DNA of 64,000 nt, taken from NCBI RefSeq assembly GCF_003148825.1, contig NZ_QGGZ01000002.1, positions 682,001 to 746,000 of the forward strand. Reading direction: 5' to 3'. Source of the DNA: Streptomyces sp. CG 926. Its GTDB lineage: Bacteria; Actinomycetota; Actinomycetes; Streptomycetales; Streptomycetaceae. Both the position numbers and the translations under genes were made by a program. The notes under the pieces were generated by a model. It saw nothing but the letters and a program-made list of their open reading frames with translations, ran no database searches and had not been told where the DNA came from. Shown here piece by piece: positions 55,929 to 64,000 of this stretch. How positions within the stretch are numbered: position 1 is the stretch's first letter; each line of letters opens with the position of its first letter.

Positions 55929-57449
55929 TCACTTCAGGGCCGTCCGCAGGGCGGCGGCCGAGACCTTCGCCCAGATCTCGGGAAGCTCCCGCTCGCGCCG
56001 CTCGGCCAGAGCCTCCTCGCGTCCGTAGAGCAGGCCCCAGGTGAAGGCCGGCTCCCCGGCGGCCGTCGCCTGGGCGGCGAGGCCGCGTAGGGCGTCGCGC
56101 GCGACCACGCTGTCCTGGTGGTCACCGAGCAGGGTCTGGACCTTCTTCACGGCCTTGGCCAGGTGCTTCGCCGGTTTGCCGAGTTCGGGCACGGCCGACT
56201 CCGCCGCGTACCGCACTCGTTTGGCCGCCTTGCGGGCCTCGTGGAGCGCCAGGTCCCGTTCGTGACCCTCGTCGAGGGCGAGCGCGCCGTCGATGCGGGT
56301 GGCGAGGCGCGCGTAGTCGTGGAGCACCGCCTTGGGGAGGACCTTCCGCGGGGGCTCGGTGGCGCCGTCGAGCAGCGGGGGCGCGTCGAGCAGTGCGTCG
56401 AGGGTGTCGAGCAGGGTGACGTAGCGGTCGCTGTCGAGCGCGGCCAGGGCCCTGCGCCGCGATCCGGAGCGTCGGCTGCTGTTCCAGGTCCGTAGGCGGC
56501 TGCGGACCGGGCCGGTGAGGAGGGTGCGGGGCAGTTCGGCGAGGTGGGCCTGGAGCCGCTCCATCAGGACCTCTTGGTCGCGGTCGACGCCGAGTTCGGC
56601 GGCCAGCCAGCGCAGCTCGTCGCCGAGGGGGTCGGTGGCCTCGCGGTCCAGGACCTTGCGGTAGGTCTTGAAGGCGCTGCGCAGCCGGCGGGTGGCGACC
56701 CTCATCTGGTGGACGGAGTCGGGCAGGTTGCGTCGTACGGCCGGGTCTTGGGCTACCAAGGCGTCGCGCTGCTCGGTCAGGTACGCGAGGACGTGCGCGC
56801 CCGCGGTGCCCTCGGGTCCGCCGCCGCCCGGCCGGGCCGGGGGCTCGGCCGCGGTCTCGGCGAGGGCCCGGGCGAGTTTCGAGGGGGCGTCGGAGACCTT
56901 GAGGCCGGCTTTGCGGAAGGTCTGCTCCACGGCGTCGAGCAGTTCGGGGTCGACCCCGTCGGCGAGTTCCACCTCGACCTCGGTCCAGGCGGCGGTGGTG
57001 TCACCGCGTTCGGCGAGGACGGCGTCGGTGCTCAGTTCCGCGAGCAGGGCGCCGCCGGCGTCGAGGAGGTGGCTGACCTTGCGCGAGGAGAGGAGCCTGA
57101 CCTGCGGCCGGAGTCCGGCGCCGCGGACGCGCGAGCGGACGAGGGCGGCGAGGGCGGGCGGGACCGTGTCGCTGAGCGCGGCCCCGATCTCGTCGCGTAC
57201 GCCCGGGGAGACGGGCAGTTTGAGGTGCCAGCCCTCGTCCGCGCCGCCCGTTCTGCGCCTCAGGGTGAGACCGTCGGCGGCGAGCCGTTGGTCGGGGGTG
57301 TCGTAGTAGACGGCGTCGAGGTCGACGGTGCCCTGGTCGGAGACGGCCGCGATCGCGGCCGTGCCCGTCAGGTCCGGGACTCCGCGCCGGGCAGATTTGG
57401 CCTTGGAGAACTCGAATTTCCGCTCGATTTCGCGCTTGATGTCCGCCAT
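55929..57449 (-). CDS. CYTH and CHAD domain protein
   Basis: A 506-residue fusion. The N-terminal CYTH domain (IEREFEFSKAK-like EIERKFEF, then charged tunnel residues) is a triphosphate-binding tunnel fold, and the C-terminal CHAD domain (residues about 215-500) is helical and histidine-rich (VHQMRVATRRLRSAFKTYRK, HEARKAAKRVRYAAE). CHAD domains bind polyphosphate. TAAGTT lies six bases before the ATG, suggesting a leaderless transcript. It lies 50 bases downstream of rodA. Confidence 0.93.
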   Translation of the reverse strand: MADIKREIERKFEFSKAKSARRGVPDLTGTAAIAAVSDQGTVDLDAVYYDTPDQRLAADGLTLRRRTGGADEGWHLKLPVSPGVRDEIGAALSDTVPPALAALVRSRVRGAGLRPQVRLLSSRKVSHLLDAGGALLAELSTDAVLAERGDTTAAWTEVEVELADGVDPELLDAVEQTFRKAGLKVSDAPSKLARALAETAAEPPARPGGGGPEGTAGAHVLAYLTEQRDALVAQDPAVRRNLPDSVHQMRVATRRLRSAFKTYRKVLDREATDPLGDELRWLAAELGVDRDQEVLMERLQAHLAELPRTLLTGPVRSRLRTWNSSRRSGSRRRALAALDSDRYVTLLDTLDALLDAPPLLDGATEPPRKVLPKAVLHDYARLATRIDGALALDEGHERDLALHEARKAAKRVRYAAESAVPELGKPAKHLAKAVKKVQTLLGDHQDSVVARDALRGLAAQATAAGEPAFTWGLLYGREEALAERRERELPEIWAKVSAAALRTALK

Positions 57450-57455
57450 AGACCG

Positions 57456-57461
57456 AACTTA
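57456..57461 (-). promoter_or_regulatory. -10 element of a probable leaderless promoter (CYTH-CHAD gene)
   Basis: TAAGTT on the minus strand ends six bases before the ATG at 57449, with no SD. It lies between the rodA stop and that start. Confidence 0.4.
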
Positions 57462-57499
57462 GTCCTGAACGGATCACGTCGGCAGGGTGAACGGCCGCA

Positions 57500-58699
57500 T
57501 CAGGCTGACAATGGCCGTTGCACCTTGATCGACTGCAGTAGTCCGATCGCCACCCACACGGCGAACATCGACGAGCCTCCGTACGAGACGAACGGCAGGG
57601 GGAGCCCGGCCACCGGCATGATCCCGAGGGTCATCCCGATGTTCTCGAAGGACTGGAAGGCGAACCAGGCGATGATCCCGGCGCACACGATCGTCCCGTA
57701 CAGCTCGGTGGTCTCCCGGGCGATCATGCAGGCACGCCACAGGATGACGCCGAGCAGCACCAGGATCAGTCCGGCCCCGACGAAGCCCAGCTCCTCCCCC
57801 GCCACCGTGAAGACGAAGTCGGTCTGCTGCTCGGGCACGAACTGGCCGGTGGTCTGCGAGCCGTGGAAGAGCCCGGAGCCGGTCAGCCCGCCGGAGCCGA
57901 TCGCGATGCGCGCCTGGTTGGTGTTGTAGCCGACGCCGGCCGGGTCGAGCTCGGGGTTGGCGAAGGCCGCGAAGCGGTTGATCTGGTACTCGTCGAGCAC
58001 GCCGAGCTGCCATATCAGGACGGCGCCGCTCGCGCCCGCGCCGAGCAGGCCCACCACCCAGCGGTTGGAGGCTCCGGAGGCCAGCAGCACGCCGAGCACG
58101 ATCACGATCATGACCATCACGGAGCCGAGGTCGGGCATCAGCATGACGATGCCCATCGGGGCCGCAGCGAGGCAGAGCGCCTTGACGACCGTGCGGTGGT
58201 CCGGGTGCGCGAGGTCGCCCGCGTCCACCCGGGTGGCCAGCAGCATCGCCATCACCAGGATGATCGTGATCTTCACGAACTCGGACGGCTGGAGGGAGAA
58301 ACCGCCGCCGATGACGATCCACGCGTGGGCGCCGTTGATGGTGGCGCCGAGCGGGGTGAGCACGGCGAGGATCAGCACGAGGGAGAGCCCGTAGAGGATC
58401 GGCACGGCGCCCCGCAGGGTGCGGTGGCCGAGCCAGATCGTGCCGATCATCAGCACGAGGCCGATACCGGTGTTCAGGGCGTGCCGCGCCAGGAAGTAGT
58501 ACGGGTCCCCCTGGTTCAGCGAGGTCCTGTTGCGGGTCGCCGACCACACCAGCATGGAGCCGATGAAGGACAGGGCGAGCGCGGAGAGGAGTATCGGCCA
58601 GTCGAGCCGGCGGACGACCGAGTCGCGGGCGGTGAGCTTGGCCATCGCCCCGCGCTCGGGCGCGTACCGGGAGACGGAGAACTTGTTGGCGGTCGGCAT
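57500..58699 (-). CDS. rodA: RodA/FtsW-family SEDS peptidoglycan glycosyltransferase
   Basis: A 399-residue protein with about ten membrane helices and SEDS motifs: GGGFSLQPSEFVKI, the catalytic aspartate region (LMPDLGSVMVM), and the C-terminal VAGLPLPFVSYGGSS. RodA polymerises lipid II into glycan with a class B PBP, here the adjacent mrdA product. ATG 58699 has AGGAAAG upstream. It sits 8 bases after mrdA, clearly one operon. Confidence 0.95.
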   Translation of the reverse strand: MPTANKFSVSRYAPERGAMAKLTARDSVVRRLDWPILLSALALSFIGSMLVWSATRNRTSLNQGDPYYFLARHALNTGIGLVLMIGTIWLGHRTLRGAVPILYGLSLVLILAVLTPLGATINGAHAWIVIGGGFSLQPSEFVKITIILVMAMLLATRVDAGDLAHPDHRTVVKALCLAAAPMGIVMLMPDLGSVMVMIVIVLGVLLASGASNRWVVGLLGAGASGAVLIWQLGVLDEYQINRFAAFANPELDPAGVGYNTNQARIAIGSGGLTGSGLFHGSQTTGQFVPEQQTDFVFTVAGEELGFVGAGLILVLLGVILWRACMIARETTELYGTIVCAGIIAWFAFQSFENIGMTLGIMPVAGLPLPFVSYGGSSMFAVWVAIGLLQSIKVQRPLSA

Positions 58700-58707
58700 G
58701 TCTTTCC

Positions 58708-60885
58708 TCAGTCCTGGCGTGCCGCGGGCGGTGCGGGCGGACCGGCGAGCACGGCCGGCTCGAGGTCCTCCGGGGACGGCGGCACGTACGGCCGGATCTC
58801 CGGGGCGATGATGGAGCCGTCGGGGGCGATCCGGGGCAGCTTCGCCTCGGGCTTGATCAGCAGGGCCTTCTTCGGGTCCTGCTTGCCGGACATCGTCAGG
58901 CCGTAGATGGCGTTGTAGACGTTGCGCACGGCGGGACCGGAGGCGCCGGAGCCGGTGCCGCCCTGGGAGATCGTCATCACGATCGTGTAGTCCTCGGTGT
59001 ACGTGGCGAACCACGAGGTGGTCTGCTTGCCGTAGACCTCGGCGGTTCCGGTCTTGGCGTGCATGGGGATCTGCTTCTGGGGCCAACCGCCGAAGCGCCA
59101 GGCGGCGGTGCCCTGGGTGGCGACGCCCGCCAGTGCGGCCTCCATCTTGCGCCTGGTCTCCTCGGTCATCGGCAGCCTGCCGTGGGCCTGCGGCTTGATC
59201 TCTTCGATCTTCTTGCCGTCAGCACTGATGATGGCTTTGCCGATGGTCGGGTTCCACATGGTGCCGCCGTTGGAGATGGCAGCGTAGATGGTGGCCATCT
59301 GGATCGGGGTCACCAGGGTGTCGCCCTGCCCGATGGAGTAGTTGACGGCGTCGCCGGCGCGCATGAGGTTGCCTTCGAGGCAGTTCTCGTAGGAGAGCAG
59401 CTCGACGTAGGTGCCGCCCTTCTTACCGGTCTTGCACCACATGTCCTTGTTGGCCTCCCAGAACGCCTGCTTCCAGCGGCGGTCGGGGACGCGGCCCTTC
59501 TCCTCGCCGGGCAGGTCCACGTGGGTCGGGGCGCCGAGGCCGAACTGGTGGGCGGTCTTGTAGAAGATCTCGGCCGGGTGCTTCTTCGGCTTGAGCCCGC
59601 CGTCCTTGATCCACTGCTGGTGGCCCAGCGCGTAGAACACGGTGTCGCAGGAGACCTCCAGCGCCCGGCCGAGGGTGATCGAGCCGTGGCCCTGGGACTC
59701 GAAGTTCTTGAAGACCTGGCCGCCGATGGAGTACGAGCTCGGGCAGGGGTACTCGCCGTCGAACTTGTAGCCCGCGTTGACCGCGGCCGCGGTCGGGATG
59801 ACCTTGAAGATGGAGCCGGGGGCCGCCTGGCCCTGGATCGCCCGGTTCATCAGGGGGACGTTGGAATCCTTGGCGGTGAGCTTGGCGTAGTCCTTGCCGG
59901 AGATGCCGCCGACCCAGACGTTCGGGTCGAAGGTCGGGTTGGAGGCCATGGCCACCACGCGGCCGGTCTTGGACTCCAGGACCACGATGGCGCCCGCGTC
60001 GGCCTTGTAGGGGACGCCGGTGTTGCGGTCGATCTGCTTGCGCGCCTCGACCATCGCCGCGTTCAGCTCGTACTCGGCGACGCCTTGGACGCGGGCGTCG
60101 AGGCTGGTCACGAGATGGGCGCCGGGGACCGTCGGGTCGTTCCTGGCCTCGCCCATGACCCGGCCGAGGTTGTCGACCTCGTAGCGGGTGACGCCCGACT
60201 TGCCCCGCAGTTCCTTGTCGTAGGTGCGCTCCAGGCCGAAGCGGCCCACCTGGTCCGAGCGCAGGAAGGGCGAGTTGGTGTCCTTCGCCTTGATGATCTC
60301 GTCGTCGGTGACCGGGGAGAGGTAGCCGAGCACCTGGCCGGTGTTGGAGCCGCCGGGCGCCGGGTAGCGGCGTACGGCGGCAGGCTCCGCGGTGATGCCC
60401 GGGAACTCCTCGGGGCGTTCGCGGATCTGGAGGGCCTGCTGGGTGGTGGCCTCCAGCGTGACCGGGATCGGCTGGTAGGGGGAACCGTTCCAGCAGGGCT
60501 GCGGCGTCTTGGAGTCGCAGAGCCGGACCTTGTCCATGGCGTCCTGCGGCTTCATGTCCAGGACGGCGGCCAGCCGGGTCAGGACGCCCTTGCCCTTGTC
60601 CTTCATCTTCATCAGGTCGGTGCGGCTGGCCGAGACGACGAGACGGGTCTCGTTGTCGGCCATCGGCACACCGCGGGCGTCGAGGATGGAGCCGCGCACG
60701 GCGGGCTGGACGACCTGCTGGACGTGGTTGCTCTTGGCCTCGTGGTAATACTCGGCGCCGTTGCGGATCTGGAGGTACCAGAGCCGCCCGCCGAGGGTGA
60801 GCAGCATCGAGAAGACGAGGATCTGGATCATGACGAGCCGGATCTGCACCCGGGAGGTACGGCCGGTCTCCGGAACATTGGTCAC
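58708..60885 (-). CDS. mrdA: Class B penicillin-binding protein 2 (transpeptidase)
   Basis: A 725-residue protein with one N-terminal helix, a dimerisation domain with Asp-Asn-rich sequence, and the transpeptidase motifs APGSIFKV (SxxK), SCD (SxN position) and HAKTGTAE (KTG). It crosslinks new peptidoglycan with RodA. GTG 60885 has GAGGAG upstream. The C-terminal tail is Pro-rich. Clear operon with mreD 13 bases upstream. Confidence 0.96.
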   Translation of the reverse strand: MTNVPETGRTSRVQIRLVMIQILVFSMLLTLGGRLWYLQIRNGAEYYHEAKSNHVQQVVQPAVRGSILDARGVPMADNETRLVVSASRTDLMKMKDKGKGVLTRLAAVLDMKPQDAMDKVRLCDSKTPQPCWNGSPYQPIPVTLEATTQQALQIRERPEEFPGITAEPAAVRRYPAPGGSNTGQVLGYLSPVTDDEIIKAKDTNSPFLRSDQVGRFGLERTYDKELRGKSGVTRYEVDNLGRVMGEARNDPTVPGAHLVTSLDARVQGVAEYELNAAMVEARKQIDRNTGVPYKADAGAIVVLESKTGRVVAMASNPTFDPNVWVGGISGKDYAKLTAKDSNVPLMNRAIQGQAAPGSIFKVIPTAAAVNAGYKFDGEYPCPSSYSIGGQVFKNFESQGHGSITLGRALEVSCDTVFYALGHQQWIKDGGLKPKKHPAEIFYKTAHQFGLGAPTHVDLPGEEKGRVPDRRWKQAFWEANKDMWCKTGKKGGTYVELLSYENCLEGNLMRAGDAVNYSIGQGDTLVTPIQMATIYAAISNGGTMWNPTIGKAIISADGKKIEEIKPQAHGRLPMTEETRRKMEAALAGVATQGTAAWRFGGWPQKQIPMHAKTGTAEVYGKQTTSWFATYTEDYTIVMTISQGGTGSGASGPAVRNVYNAIYGLTMSGKQDPKKALLIKPEAKLPRIAPDGSIIAPEIRPYVPPSPEDLEPAVLAGPPAPPAARQD

Positions 60886-60898
60886 GACTGCTCCTCGC

Positions 60899-61606
60899 TC
60901 ACAGCTTTTTGACGCTCTTCACACCCTTGACCGGCTTGACCCCCTTTATACGGACGGCTTTGTTGGCCCGCGAGCGCGCGGTCTTCAGCCGCAGGCCGCC
61001 GCGCTGGCTGCCGATGCGCAGCCCCGTACCGCCGGCCAGCCAGCCGGCGGAGACGTCGGCGGCCTTGTTGGCGGGGCCGCCGCCGGCCTCGACGGCCATC
61101 GGGTCGTTCTCGGCGCGCCGGGCCAGGGCCATGATGAACGGCACGGTGAACGGCGCGAGCAGCAGGTCGTAGAGGGTCGCGGTGAACAGCAGCCCGGTCA
61201 GACCCACGTGGCGGGCGGCGGTGTCGCCGACGAGGGCGCCCACACCGGCGTAGAGCAGGGTGGAGCCGATCGCTGCGGCGACGACGGTGAGCATCGGGCC
61301 CCAGGCGGACCGGAAGCGGCCGCCGTCGGGGCGGGTCAGGCCGGCGACGTAGCCGATGACGCAGAGCACGAGCGCGTACCGTCCGGCGGCGTGGTCGGCG
61401 GGCGGGGCCAGGTCGGCGAGGAGGCCGGCGGCGAAGCCGATGAGCGCGCCGCTGACGTGCCCGTACACCAGGGCCAGCGAGACCACGGTGAGGAGCAGCA
61501 GGTCGGGCACGGCGCCGGGCAGTTGGAGCCGGCCCAGGACGGTGACCTGGATGACGAGGGCGACCACGACGAGGGTGGCCGAGAGCAGGATCCTGTTGAA
61601 GCGCAT
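60899..61606 (-). CDS. mreD: Rod shape-determining protein MreD
   Basis: A 235-residue protein with about five hydrophobic helices (LVVVALVIQVTVLGRL, DLLLLTVVSLALVYG). The C-terminal 60 residues are strongly basic (VRIKGVKPVKGVKSVKKL), an extension beyond ordinary MreD. MreD links MreC to the cytoplasmic membrane part of the elongation machine. It lies 12 bases after mreC. Confidence 0.93.
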   Translation of the reverse strand: MRFNRILLSATLVVVALVIQVTVLGRLQLPGAVPDLLLLTVVSLALVYGHVSGALIGFAAGLLADLAPPADHAAGRYALVLCVIGYVAGLTRPDGGRFRSAWGPMLTVVAAAIGSTLLYAGVGALVGDTAARHVGLTGLLFTATLYDLLLAPFTVPFIMALARRAENDPMAVEAGGGPANKAADVSAGWLAGGTGLRIGSQRGGLRLKTARSRANKAVRIKGVKPVKGVKSVKKL

Positions 61607-61618
61607 GGAGGTCTGTCC

Positions 61619-62563
61619 CTACTCGTCGGCGGGCTTGCCGGCCACCGCGGACCCGGACGGGGTGACCGTGACGGTGACCGTCGGGGTGGGCTTGGGGGCC
61701 TCGGGCTTGGGCGGCAGGACCGCGTCGCGGGGGTCCTCGCGCGGCGGCATCACGACGACGCCGACGATGTCCAGGCGCGAGAAGCCGACGAACGGACGCA
61801 CCCAGATGGTGCGGGTCAGGTCGCCGCGCGAGGGGTCGACCTTGACCACCTCGCCGATCGGCACCCCGGGCACGAACGGCTTGTTGCCGCGCGAGCCGAA
61901 GGTGACGAGCCGGTCGCCGGGGCTGACCTTGGCCTTGCCGTTGAGCATCTGGACGGACAGGGCGCGGTCGCCCTGGCCGGTGGCGAAGCCCAGTTCACCG
62001 GTCTTCTCCAGCCGGGTGCCGACGGTGAAGTCGGGGTCGTTGGCGAGGACGACGGTGGCGGTGTCGGGGCCGACGGTGCTGACCCGGCCGACGAGGCCGT
62101 CCCCGTTGAGGACGGTCATGTCGCGTTCGATGCCGTCCTTGCTGCCGGCGTCGATGGTGACGGTCCAGGAGAAGCCCTGGGCCGCTCCTATCGCGATGAC
62201 CTCGGCGCCCTTGATGCCGTACTGCCCGGCGCCGGCCCGCTTGAGCATCTCGTCGAGCTCGTGGATGCGGCTGCGGGTCTGGTCCTCGCTGCCCAGCTTG
62301 GCCTTCAGCGCCGCGTTCTCGCGCTCCAGCGTGGCGATGCGGTTGTGGCGCTCGCCGGAGTCCCGTACCGCCCCTATGGCGTTGGCGACCGGATCGACCG
62401 CGGTCGCCACACCTTCCTCGACCGGGCCGAAGACCGCTGCGGCGGCCTGCCGGGCACCGTCGACCGGCGACTCCTCGCCTGCCCTGATGTCCACCGTGAT
62501 CAGTGCGAACGCGATGGCGATCAGAAGCACCAGGAGCAGCCGGCTTTCTCGTGTGTCCCTCAC
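61619..62563 (-). CDS. mreC: Rod shape-determining protein MreC
   Basis: A 314-residue protein: a short cytoplasmic part, membrane helix (LLLVLLIAIAFALITV), coiled-coil around residues 60-110 (RIATLERENAALKAKLGSE), then two beta-barrel domains (EVIAIGAAQG, GLVGRVSTVG). The Pro/Thr-rich tail is typical of actinobacteria. GTG 62563 is chosen because conserved length begins there. Confidence 0.93.
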   Translation of the reverse strand: MRDTRESRLLLVLLIAIAFALITVDIRAGEESPVDGARQAAAAVFGPVEEGVATAVDPVANAIGAVRDSGERHNRIATLERENAALKAKLGSEDQTRSRIHELDEMLKRAGAGQYGIKGAEVIAIGAAQGFSWTVTIDAGSKDGIERDMTVLNGDGLVGRVSTVGPDTATVVLANDPDFTVGTRLEKTGELGFATGQGDRALSVQMLNGKAKVSPGDRLVTFGSRGNKPFVPGVPIGEVVKVDPSRGDLTRTIWVRPFVGFSRLDIVGVVVMPPREDPRDAVLPPKPEAPKPTPTVTVTVTPSGSAVAGKPADE

Positions 62564-62615
62564 GTGCGGCGGCCGTGCCTTCCTCGTCGGATTTCTCTTT
62601 TGCCTGTATATCAAC

Positions 62616-62691
62616 GATCCGCCGCACGGGCCCGGTAGCACCCGTACGGCGGATCCTTGTGTGTCCGCATGGCCCCTCCGGTGTGGAGGGG
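62616..62691 (-). terminator. Two hairpins between mreB and mreC
   Basis: A 15-base stem with one mismatch (62616-62630 with 62641-62655) and a 7-bp stem (62673-62679 with 62685-62691) lie in the 134 bases after mreB. They may stop part of transcription and let mreB be made in excess over mreC and mreD. Confidence 0.65.
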
Positions 62692-62697
62692 CATCTG

Positions 62698-63717
<1,020 letters not shown>

Positions 63718-63940
63718 TTTGTTCCCCTTGTTCCCCATGAGGAGCGTCTGGCCTTCCAGTTGATAGCGGCTGCTGTCAGGGTCGGCGAGGTGGGTGTGTG
63801 GGTGGAGGCCCCATCGTAGTGCCGCAAGTACGAAGACCGCGCGACGGGACTCCGGCAATCCCGCCGGAATGGATACCCGCCCCCTCAGTGGTGACGACGT
63901 GTCCTGCCCAGGCGTTCCCGCTTCCGCCCGGAAATACCGG

Positions 63941-63969
63941 GGGGCGACCGAAATTACTTCGGTCGCCCC
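63941..63969 (-). terminator. Terminator upstream of mreB
   Basis: A perfect 12-bp stem (63941-63952 with 63958-63969) with loop ATTAC. It probably ends a leftward gene lying beyond the right edge; a TAG in frame with a possible C-terminus lies just right of it. The region 63718-63940 holds the mreB upstream region with no gene that I can support. Confidence 0.82.
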
Positions 63970-64000
63970 AGGTCATGAGCGCTATTCGGCTGATGTTCCG

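Noticed and set aside
63970..64000. Possible C-terminus of a gene beyond the right edge
   Set aside because: Only a few codons and a TAG are visible, with poor GC at third positions; too little to call a feature.

Overview
The window is a GC-rich (about 70% or more by eye) actinobacterial core-chromosome segment, almost certainly from Streptomyces or a very close relative. Codons end overwhelmingly in G or C, GTG starts are frequent, and several genes look leaderless. The gene order from hrcA through leuS, proA/proB, obgE-rpmA-rplU, rne and rodA-mreBCD matches what I remember of the S. coelicolor SCO25xx-26xx region. I see no phage, transposon, CRISPR array or plasmid genes.

Layout. 1-4255: a leftward run of a truncated PfkB-type kinase, rnz, a HIT protein, rsmE and a nitronate monooxygenase. 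4348-8259: the heat-shock operon hrcA-dnaJ behind a CIRCE operator, then a rightward metallo-hydrolase and a DUF3097 gene. 8311-13786: an intergenic repeat cluster, hemW, an acyl-CoA ligase and lepA. 14042-20261: rpsT, holA, a small acidic protein, a YceI-like protein and the DNA-uptake genes comEA-comEC. 20317-25454: degV, a membrane-anchored coiled-coil protein and leuS with a leucine leader peptide. 25557-29903: two identical tRNA-Ala(GGC) genes around a small zinc-binding-type protein, then phosphatase, rsfS, an LCP ligase and nadD. 29968-35204: small and large membrane proteins, an M48 protease, proA and a small conserved gene. 35293-45067: proB, then glycosyltransferase genes that look like a cell-wall glycopolymer pathway. 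45138-51699: obgE, rpmA, rplU and a giant RNase E/G. 51935-55852: a radical-SAM protein and its partner with a repeat membrane protein between them. 55929-63717: a CYTH-CHAD protein and the elongation cluster rodA, mrdA, mreD, mreC, mreB.

How it fits together. Two themes dominate: translation and ribosome assembly (rpsT, rpmA, rplU, obgE, rsfS, lepA, rsmE, leuS, tRNA-Ala, rne, rnz), and the cell envelope (the rod/Mre machinery, the glycosyltransferase block, an LCP ligase and two related membrane proteins). From memory of S. coelicolor work, the LCP protein corresponds by position to PdtA and the Mre cluster to the spore-wall synthesizing complex; both are synteny inferences.

The most informative observations are a complete leucine attenuator in front of leuS, two genes whose best starts are CTG, a comEC frame with no stop of its own, a 19-residue-repeat membrane protein between two radical-SAM partner genes, and a highly repetitive RNase E N-terminus.
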